A stretch of 10,760 nucleotides of DNA, from assembly GCA_947178685.1 (NCBI GenBank), contig CAMWZE010000023.1:1-10760 (forward strand), written 5' to 3'. Positions 6,012 through 10,760 of this stretch are shown here, in pieces. Below the pieces are notes generated by a model that had not been told where the DNA came from, searched no databases, and was given only the letters and a program-made list of their open reading frames with translations. Position numbers and translations under genes: made by a program. How positions within the stretch are numbered: position 1 is the stretch's first letter; the number at the start of each line of letters is the position of its first letter. The DNA comes from an uncultured Porphyromonadaceae bacterium (GTDB taxonomy: Bacteria > Bacteroidota > Bacteroidia > Bacteroidales > Muribaculaceae).

Positions 6012-8144
6012 TCAATCGCCGGCCTCGAACTTGAAGATGTTGTTCTTGAATTTCTTTGAGCCGATCAGCATCTCTCCCATGTTGGGATTCACGAGCTGAT
6101 AATACTGCTGCTCATACTGCTGGTCGCTGAAGGGGAACGACTCGGTGTTCTGGCCCAGAATCTGGTAGGCGTATACACCGTTGTCACCCTTAACCACCAC
6201 TACATTTCCGGGCTGAGAACCGGCAATCTTACCCATCACGGCAGCGTCGCGCACTGTAGCGCTGCGGCCGAAGCGGAAGGTGGAGTCGTTTCTTGCCTCC
6301 ACAGCCATTGCCTGTGCCACAGAAGCCATTGTACCGGCCTTGCCCTGATATTCCTTCACGAGCTCGTCGCCTGCCTTGTTCTTGCGGGCACGGTCTGTAG
6401 CGTAGTTGCTGACGTCGCCGTTGGTCAAGGGCACATAGTCGTCATATTCATCTACCACTGCCACTGCATAGAGTGCCGGAGTAATGGCGTCCTTGCTCTC
6501 ATAGATGTGGCTTACAGCACCGGGCTTACCGTCTACCATCACCCAACGCACCACCTGACGGCTGTCGGGATAATAGCTCTGCATGCCGGCCATACGGGGC
6601 ACGGCGGGAGAAGAGGCATCAAGGCTGAGATTCTGAACTGAATAACCGGCCTTGGCAGCGTTGGCGATGAAGTTCTTCGCAGAGCTGTTCTCATCGAGGA
6701 ACTTCTCAAGTTTCTCACGCTCGCCGTTGATGGTCTTGGTGCTGGGCTTGAGCTCATATGTAACCTCCTCGAATGAGTAAACGTCTACGGGAGCATTGCG
6801 CTTAGCCACCTGGGCGAGCACAGCACCCTGGGGAGTAGACACAAGGTTGATGAAGCGGCCACCGGCCTTGTTGAGGGAATCGAGCTGTGAGCTCTCGAGA
6901 GCATTCGTGCGACCCTGTGCGCTGAAGAGGGGTATCCACTGAGCGGTCTGAGCCATCACGCTATCGGCAGAGAAGCGTTTTGACACGCTGTCAACAGGAA
7001 GACCTGCGTTGAGGCTTGCGAGCACCTTTGAGGGGAGCTCCTCGCCCACCACCTGCACGATGTTGAGCTGGATAGAATCAAGAGCCGAAGTCTTACGGCC
7101 CATCTTTACGATTGTGAAGCCCTTGAGGTTTTCTGAGATCACCTTCACCTCGCCGGGAGCGGCAGAGAGCACGTAATCCTTCACCTGACCTGCGGGGAGG
7201 TCGGAAGCGCGGAGCTCCTTGTGGGTTACCACCACACCCTCCTTGCGGAGGTCTTTGTCTATCTGGCCTGTGCTGTCGGCGAGCGAACGGGCGGTCTTGG
7301 TGGCGAGCATGCGGGCATCCTCACGGTCAGACACTGAAGGAGAGATATTCACAGCGATGAAGCTGATATCCTTTGTAAGGTCATCCACCTTGAAACGGCT
7401 CTTGCTGTCGTTGTAGGCAGCGGCGATCTCCTGGTCGCTCACTGCATACTTCGCAGGGTCGAGCTGGCCGAAAGGATGGTAAGCCACGCTTACGTTGTTG
7501 GTGGTTACATAGTCGTTATAGAGAGCCTTCTTGTCAAGCTCGTTGGCCTTTACGGTTCCGTAGAGGAGCTGCTGATATTTCTGGCGCTTGATCATCTGCA
7601 TAGTCTCCTGCTCCATGTTGAGCCAGAGACGCTGATAGGGAGCCATGGCAGCCTCGGTGAGACCGTTGCGCTTGGGGTTGAAGATCACCTCATAAGCCTG
7701 AGCGGGTGTCGACACAGCCAGACCGGCTGCGTTGAGCTGCTGGATGATAGTCTGGATCGAGGGATTGATAGGATTGTCGATCACGTAGAAACGGAGCTGC
7801 TCGCCGGAGGTGCTGATACCGGCGTCTTCGGCCGCTCTGTCGATAAGGCGCTCGGCGATGAGCTGGTCGAGAGCCATCTGCGAGAGGAGCTGATTGTCGA
7901 AAGAGGCCGCCTGGGCCGGGTTCTGACGGCGCATCTGCTCAAGCTGGTTGTTGAGTTCCTCGCGTTTACGCGCATAATCTGTGTAGTCGATCTTCTCGCC
8001 GCCTATCTTGGCCACTGTGGTGTGGTCGCCGAAGAGATTGCGGCTGTTGGTGAGTGCGTCACCGACAATGAAGGCAAGGAGTGCCACACCGATAACGACG
8101 ATGAGGAACACCGACTTGCTTCTGATTTTCTCTAAAGTTGCCAT
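6012..8144 (-). CDS. Membrane-anchored SurA/PpiD-type peptidylprolyl isomerase-like folding factor
   Basis: A 710-residue protein with one N-terminal membrane segment (about 12-29) after a short basic start, so most of it should lie in the periplasm. Residues 40-210 form a helical SurA-N-type chaperone region, including the LSQMALDQLIAERLI helix (87-101). A parvulin-like region follows at about 220-350; its end, APGEVKVISENLKGFTIVKM, matches the closing strand of such domains. A second, more degenerate one lies at about 355-450. Neither shows a clear set of parvulin catalytic residues, such as an early His followed later by a GDLG-type loop, so it may act mainly as a chaperone, as E. coli PpiD does. 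The family is typical of Bacteroidota and in general assists folding of exported and outer-membrane proteins. It has its own consensus promoter (8246-8277) and terminator (5945-5977), so it looks monocistronic. The start MATLEKIRSKS gives the expected cytosolic lead before the anchor. Confidence 0.93.
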   Translation of the reverse strand: MATLEKIRSKSVFLIVVIGVALLAFIVGDALTNSRNLFGDHTTVAKIGGEKIDYTDYARKREELNNQLEQMRRQNPAQAASFDNQLLSQMALDQLIAERLIDRAAEDAGISTSGEQLRFYVIDNPINPSIQTIIQQLNAAGLAVSTPAQAYEVIFNPKRNGLTEAAMAPYQRLWLNMEQETMQMIKRQKYQQLLYGTVKANELDKKALYNDYVTTNNVSVAYHPFGQLDPAKYAVSDQEIAAAYNDSKSRFKVDDLTKDISFIAVNISPSVSDREDARMLATKTARSLADSTGQIDKDLRKEGVVVTHKELRASDLPAGQVKDYVLSAAPGEVKVISENLKGFTIVKMGRKTSALDSIQLNIVQVVGEELPSKVLASLNAGLPVDSVSKRFSADSVMAQTAQWIPLFSAQGRTNALESSQLDSLNKAGGRFINLVSTPQGAVLAQVAKRNAPVDVYSFEEVTYELKPSTKTINGEREKLEKFLDENSSAKNFIANAAKAGYSVQNLSLDASSPAVPRMAGMQSYYPDSRQVVRWVMVDGKPGAVSHIYESKDAITPALYAVAVVDEYDDYVPLTNGDVSNYATDRARKNKAGDELVKEYQGKAGTMASVAQAMAVEARNDSTFRFGRSATVRDAAVMGKIAGSQPGNVVVVKGDNGVYAYQILGQNTESFPFSDQQYEQQYYQLVNPNMGEMLIGSKKFKNNIFKFEAGD

Positions 8145-8210
8145 TCTGTGCTATAGCTGAATAATTTGTGTTTGTTAATTCGAAAAGGGATTAGCCCGGC
8201 GCCGGAAATC

Positions 8211-8247
8211 TGCATAACTGCGCCAACGGCTTGCATAATTAGGCGCA
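8211..8247. promoter_or_regulatory. Operator-like repeats over the start of the folding-factor transcript
   Basis: On the plus strand TGCGCC (8219-8224) and GGCGCA (8242-8247) form an inverted repeat. In addition TGCATAA occurs at 8211-8217 and 8232-8238, 21 bases apart, about two helical turns. The set overlaps the -7 box and the expected transcription start of the promoter at 8246-8277. This position would suit a repressor or other regulator. No known regulator is recognised, and an RNA hairpin in the 5' UTR is an alternative. Confidence 0.35.
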
Positions 8248-8277
8248 AAGATAACACTTTTTCGGATAATCTGCAAA
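8246..8277 (-). promoter_or_regulatory. Bacteroidota-type promoter for the SurA/PpiD-type gene
   Basis: Minus-strand TTTG (8274-8277), exactly 20 bases, then TATCTTTG (8246-8253) match the Bacteroidota primary sigma consensus TTTG-N19-21-TAnnTTTG in full. Transcription should start near 8240, giving a 5' UTR of about 95 bases. The -33 box overlaps a 6-bp hairpin (AAACAC / GTGTTT, 8275-8290) right at the metK stop codon, which may act as a weak terminator for metK. Confidence 0.9.
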
Positions 8278-8288
8278 CACATGGGTGT

Positions 8289-9608
8289 TTAATTCTTAAT
8301 TCTATCCCTTATCTCATCCACACGGTCGGTCTTCTCCCATGTAAACAGCTCTACTTCCCGGGTTATAGGCTCGCTTTCATAGCGGTTCTTGAAGGTCTTC
8401 GTCACAATCCTGGGCTCGCGGCCCATATGTCCGTAGGCTGCTGTCTCGCGGTAGATGGGATTACGCAGCTTAAGCCATTCCTCGATGGCCCCGGGGCGCA
8501 GGTCAAACATCTCCTTTATCATGTCGGCTATCTGAGCGTCGGTCAGGCCGGGAGCCGCCGTGCCGAAGGTGTCGACATATACGCTCACAGGCTCGGCCAC
8601 ACCGATGGCGTAGCTCACCTGTACGAGCATCTCACGAGCCACTCCGGCCTTCACCATGTTTTTCGCTATGTAGCGGCATGCGTAGGCTGCCGAACGGTCT
8701 ACCTTGGAGGGATCCTTGCCGGAGAAGGCGCCGCCGCCATGGGCACCGCGTCCGCCGTAGGTGTCTACAATTATCTTGCGGCCGGTTAGACCGGTGTCGG
8801 CATGCGGACCGCCGAGCACGAATTTTCCCGTGGGGTTGACGTGGAGCACGAGCTTGTCGTCAAACAGGGCCTGTATATTTTCCGGAAGCTTCGCCACCAC
8901 TCTCGGCAACAGCACCTCCTTCACATCTTTTCGTATCTTCGCAAGCATCTCCTCGTCGGCACGGAGTTGGGCCTGGGCGGTGTCGGCCAATGGCGCGATA
9001 AACTCGTCATGCTGGGTGCTGACAACGATTGTGTGGATACGCTTGGGAGTGCGGTCGTCGTTGTATTCCACTGTCACCTGTGCCTTTGAGTCGGGACGAA
9101 GATATGTCTTGAGCTTACCCTTGCGATAGTAGCTCATCTCCTTCCCCTCTCTGCGTATGTCGGCGAGCTCGCGCAATATGAGGTGAGAGAGGTCGAGAGT
9201 CAATGGCATGAGGTTCTCGGTCTCATCAACGGCATAACCGAACATCATACCTTGGTCGCCGGCACCCTGGCTGAGGAGGTCTCCACGTGTCACGCCACGG
9301 TTTATGTCGCCGCTCTGTTCATGTATGGCAGAGAGTATTCCGAGAGAATCGCCGTCGAAACGGTATGCCCCGCGGTCATATCCGATCTCGTTTATCAAAG
9401 CACGTGTAGCGTTGTGTATATCTACATAAGCATCGCTGCTGACCTCACCGGCCACCACCACCTGCCCCGTGGTGCAGAGAGTCTCGATGGCCACGTGGCT
9501 CTTGGGGTCGCGGGCGAGGAATTCATCAAGAAGAGTGTCGCTGATCTGGTCGGCGACTTTATCGGGGTGTCCTTCCGACACCGATTCTGAAGTGAAAAGA
9601 TAACTCAT
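8289..9608 (-). CDS. metK: S-adenosylmethionine synthase MetK
   Basis: MetK makes S-adenosylmethionine from methionine and ATP, releasing phosphate and pyrophosphate; it is a cytosolic oligomer. At 439 residues it is longer than the E. coli enzyme (about 384), as is common in Bacteroidota, with insertions near 150-170 and 210-235. Catalytic landmarks are visible: HPDK at 14-17 (His14, Asp16), the first signature [12 protein letters not shown] at 115-126, and the glycine-rich P-loop-like signature GGGAFSGKD at 291-299 followed by SKVDRSAAY. The start [17 protein letters not shown] is the family start. No Shine-Dalgarno is present before it. It is preceded by a long structured leader with a candidate SAM-II riboswitch and a terminator, so end-product feedback is likely. 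No strong terminator follows the gene. Confidence 0.98.
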   Translation of the reverse strand: MSYLFTSESVSEGHPDKVADQISDTLLDEFLARDPKSHVAIETLCTTGQVVVAGEVSSDAYVDIHNATRALINEIGYDRGAYRFDGDSLGILSAIHEQSGDINRGVTRGDLLSQGAGDQGMMFGYAVDETENLMPLTLDLSHLILRELADIRREGKEMSYYRKGKLKTYLRPDSKAQVTVEYNDDRTPKRIHTIVVSTQHDEFIAPLADTAQAQLRADEEMLAKIRKDVKEVLLPRVVAKLPENIQALFDDKLVLHVNPTGKFVLGGPHADTGLTGRKIIVDTYGGRGAHGGGAFSGKDPSKVDRSAAYACRYIAKNMVKAGVAREMLVQVSYAIGVAEPVSVYVDTFGTAAPGLTDAQIADMIKEMFDLRPGAIEEWLKLRNPIYRETAAYGHMGREPRIVTKTFKNRYESEPITREVELFTWEKTDRVDEIRDRIKN

Positions 9609-9628
9609 ATCTGATAGTATTTAATGTT

Positions 9629-9681
9629 AAAAAGAAAAAAGAGCATACGGAAGAGGGTCAGTCCACTCTTTCCGAATGCTC
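9629..9681 (-). terminator. Regulatory intrinsic terminator in the metK leader
   Basis: On the minus strand GAGCATTCGGAAAGAG pairs with CTCTTCCGTATGCTC. The stem is about 14 bp with one T-T mismatch and one bulged A, around a loop of about 10 bases, followed by TTTTTTCTTTTT (9629-9640). It ends about 20 bases before the metK ATG and points the same way. Placed here it would stop transcription before metK, so it is most likely the expression platform of the upstream SAM sensor. A possible antiterminator pairs 9712-9718 (TTTTCCG) with 9668-9674 (CGGAAAG), which would break the 5' arm. Confidence 0.85.
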
Positions 9682-9820
9682 AAATCGGCAAATCTCCTGA
9701 GCCGCGAGGCCCGGAAAAGCTCATCAATCCTCACTACGGCATGTTGGCGGAATCCAGTCGGCCGAAGGTCATAATCATCGTCCTTTTCCAACGCCACACA
9801 ATGTTTACCCGTATTCGGGA

Positions 9821-9870
9821 GCAGTTTTAGCATTTTTTCGAGTGGTTGCAAGCAGCCAAATTTATCCACC
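9821..9870 (-). promoter_or_regulatory. Candidate SAM-II (SAM-alpha) riboswitch aptamer upstream of metK
   Basis: In transcript sense, stem P1 is GGTGG (9866-9870) with CCACT (9841-9845), five pairs including one G-U. It encloses a 20-base loop ending in the conserved TTGCAA (9846-9851). An A-rich linker (9832-9840) then leads to GCTAAA (9826-9831). This is the SAM-II order: P1, loop with UUGCAA, P1', A-rich L3, GCUAAA. The pseudoknot can form as TTGC (9848-9851) with GC-AA of GCTAAA, leaving the U free for the ligand. An extension of GC in the loop with GC at 9821-9822 is also possible. SAM-II is reported from Proteobacteria and Bacteroidota and senses S-adenosylmethionine, the product of the next gene. 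The pairing outside the core is weaker than ideal. The identification is by eye and no covariance search was run. Confidence 0.78.
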
Positions 9871-9913
9871 GGCCCTGAATACTTATCAGAGGCCTTCCGA
9901 TGCTCAGATCCAT

Positions 9914-9945
9914 CCCATCTACGTGGGAATGAGACCTTAAACAAA
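9914..9945 (-). promoter_or_regulatory. Possible metK promoter overlapping the tRNA terminator tail
   Basis: Minus-strand TTTG (9942-9945), 20 bases, then TAGATGGG (9914-9921) fits the Bacteroidota spacing exactly. The -7 box keeps TA and the outer T and G of TTTG but has GG in the middle. The -33 element would lie in the T-tract of the tRNA-Pro terminator. Transcription would start near 9908, just before the structured leader. No better candidate exists in the short gap. Confidence 0.4.
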
Positions 9946-9970
9946 CCGTCAGCCCTGAAAGAGCTGACGG
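9939..9970 (-). terminator. Intrinsic terminator of tRNA-Pro
   Basis: On the minus strand a perfect 8-bp stem CCGTCAGC / GCTGACGG (9963-9970 with 9946-9953) closes a 9-base loop and is followed by TTTGTTT (9939-9945). It begins 4 bases after the mature 3' end of the tRNA. Confidence 0.92.
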
Positions 9971-9974
9971 CATG

Positions 9975-10048
9975 TCGGGGTGAGGCGACTCGAACGCCCG
10001 ACCTCTACGTCCCGAACGTAGCGCGCTAACCAACTGTGCTACACCCCG
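9975..10048 (-). tRNA. tRNA-Pro, anticodon CGG
   Basis: This 74-base cloverleaf has a perfect 7-bp acceptor stem (CGGGGTG / CACCCCG), D stem GCAC/GCGC-type with loop AGTTGGTTA, anticodon stem CTACG / CGTAG with loop TTCGGGA, variable loop AGGTC, and T arm GGGCG-TTCGAGT-CGCCT with one G-U pair. The anticodon CGG reads proline codon CCG, and G37 agrees with bacterial tRNA-Pro. The discriminator base is A. CCA is not encoded, so it must be added after transcription. It has its own promoter at 10065-10096 and terminator at 9939-9970. Confidence 0.97.
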
Positions 10049-10064
10049 ATTGCGTTAGCGAGTG

Positions 10065-10096
10065 CAAAATTAGTCATTTTTTTTGTATCAACCAAA
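10065..10096 (-). promoter_or_regulatory. Consensus Bacteroidota promoter of tRNA-Pro
   Basis: Minus-strand TTTG (10093-10096), exactly 20 bases, then TAATTTTG (10065-10072) match TTTG-N20-TAnnTTTG in full. The spacer is A-rich, with a run of eight A residues. Transcription should start near 10058-10060, about 10 bases before the mature tRNA 5' end at 10048. Confidence 0.92.
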
Positions 10097-10113
10097 TAAA
10101 ACCCGCTTATTTT

Positions 10114-10760
10114 TTAAAAAATCTGAAGCTTACTGTCGTCAGGTATACCCACCCAGATTGACACTATGGAGGATATCAGTCCCATTATCAGCATATTGAG
10201 ACACGACAACTCGGCCACAGATGCCAAATCGCTACGAGGTGAATTATCCATCTTTTTCCATATATAGATATCAAAGATCAAACAGATCAGACCGGGAATA
10301 GCTGCAAGCACCGGGTGGTCAAGACCTATGTCAAAGCAAGACCATATGAAAACGCCGCTTGCCAGCAGGCTGAAGATGAGATAGAGATTGCGCGTGGCCC
10401 GGCGCCCGTATATGGCCGGGAATGTGTAGCGCATCATCTTCTTCGACCTGAAATAGGTGGCATATGTAAAGGCGAGATAGGCATTGGCTGCCATGAAGCC
10501 CACCACGATACCCATGTAGATGGCCGGGGAGATGTCAAACCAGTTAAGCGGGTCGACCGACTCATGCGACGACTGAAGCAGACTCGTGGAGATCACCGTC
10601 ACCGGACCGAACATTATGAATGTAAACACAAAGCCCCATGTCGAAAGCAACAGCGGACTATTTCCTCCCACCATTCCCCATGAAGCCAAAAGGATGCAGA
10701 TTCCCACTACTCCAAACCAGAAGCCCCCCATGGCCACGAGCGTCAATCCGGTCATCAGCG
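10114..10760 (-). CDS. Multi-pass membrane protein of unknown family (5' end cut by window)
   Basis: I do not recognise this family. From a Met at 10755 the frame gives 213 residues, but it stays open to the window edge (the preceding codon is Leu), so the true start may lie outside. About six hydrophobic segments are seen, numbered from that Met: 5-27, 37-58, 76-99, 122-141, 148-166 and 184-203. A basic loop at 103-122 (FRSKKMMRY to GRRATRN) probably faces the cytosol. There are no conserved catalytic or metal-binding motifs that I can name, and no signal peptide is visible in the part shown. The stop at 10114-10116 is 18 bases before the -33 box of tRNA-Pro. Only a weak AT-rich hairpin lies there, so termination is unclear. 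No functional link to the neighbours is evident. Confidence 0.75.
   Translation of the reverse strand, partial: LMTGLTLVAMGGFWFGVVGICILLASWGMVGGNSPLLLSTWGFVFTFIMFGPVTVISTSLLQSSHESVDPLNWFDISPAIYMGIVVGFMAANAYLAFTYATYFRSKKMMRYTFPAIYGRRATRNLYLIFSLLASGVFIWSCFDIGLDHPVLAAIPGLICLIFDIYIWKKMDNSPRSDLASVAELSCLNMLIMGLISSIVSIWVGIPDDSKLQIF

Larger units (their letters stand above)
9609..9908 (-). other. metK 5' leader, about 300 nt, non-coding
   Basis: The stretch between the tRNA-Pro terminator and metK contains no credible gene. In transcription order it holds a hairpin at 9871-9894 (GGCC-t-CTGA / TCAG-GGCC with one bulged T), the SAM-II-like pseudoknot at 9821-9870, a short CCCG-AATA-CGGG hairpin at 9808-9819, about 125 bases with small stems such as GGGCC-TCGC-GGCTC near 9699-9712, and the terminator at 9629-9681. 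A frame open through the whole leader runs into the terminator T-tract and shows no known motif. The expected 5' end is near 9908 if the weak promoter at 9914-9945 is right. Confidence 0.7.

Noticed and set aside
8196..8205. Palindrome CCGGCGCCGG in the 5' UTR of the folding-factor gene
   Set aside because: It is a short GC palindrome without a T-tract or a known motif; it may be a small hairpin, but nothing supports a specific role.
9840..9940. SAM-I (S-box) riboswitch considered for the metK leader
   Set aside because: Although GCAACC occurs, the four-way junction blocks and the kink-turn region of SAM-I are absent. The compact P1 loop with TTGCAA and GCTAAA fits SAM-II instead.
9627..9944. 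Minus-strand open frame through the whole metK leader
   Set aside because: It needs a TTG start, runs through the SAM-II-like aptamer, and ends inside the terminator T-tract. No protein motif is present, and the RNA features explain the conserved blocks better.
10092..10116. AT-rich inverted repeat after the membrane-protein stop as a terminator
   Set aside because: The stem is only A-T pairs and overlaps the -33 box of the tRNA promoter, so it is too weak to call.

Overview
The window looks like chromosome of a member of the Bacteroidales (Bacteroidota), perhaps a gut Muribaculaceae-type genome. Three points support this. Two promoters match the Bacteroidota form TTTG-N20-TAnnTTTG exactly. 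Several start codons lack a Shine-Dalgarno site. The rlmN, pdxA, metK and SurA/PpiD-type proteins have Bacteroidota-like sequence. All genes lie on the minus strand, so transcription runs from high to low coordinates. The family-level placement is an impression only.

Right end (10760 to 9939): a membrane protein of unknown family is cut by the window edge. It is followed by a tRNA-Pro (anticodon CGG) with its own consensus promoter and a clean intrinsic terminator.

9938 to 8289: metK (S-adenosylmethionine synthase) is preceded by a leader of about 300 nt. The leader holds a candidate SAM-II (SAM-alpha) riboswitch pseudoknot at 9821-9870. About 140 nt further on, a terminator hairpin with a T-tract ends about 20 nt before the metK start codon. 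This suggests feedback by SAM through premature termination.

8288 to 6012: a consensus promoter with operator-like repeats drives a 710-residue membrane-anchored SurA/PpiD-type periplasmic folding factor. A 10-bp-stem terminator ends this unit.

5920 to 138: rlmN, pdxA, a sugar-phosphate-type nucleotidyltransferase, an ATP-grasp-like protein, a CDP-alcohol phosphatidyltransferase-like membrane enzyme and a HAD-family protein follow one another. The core from pdxA to the CDP-alcohol enzyme is joined by two ATGA overlaps and one 4-nt gap. The last four genes look like a module that activates a small phosphorylated alcohol with a nucleotide and transfers it at the membrane. The substrate cannot be read from the sequence. 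Two members carry unusual active-site features: the HAD protein lacks the second motif-I aspartate, and the CDP-alcohol enzyme has an extra residue in its metal motif. PdxA has a tail of about 76 residues containing seven hexapeptide repeats.

The most notable points are the metK leader with its distant terminator and competing repeats, the uncharacterised NTase / ATP-grasp / CDP-alcohol transferase / HAD module, and the repeat tail on PdxA. No mobile element, CRISPR array or clear sign of recent transfer was seen.
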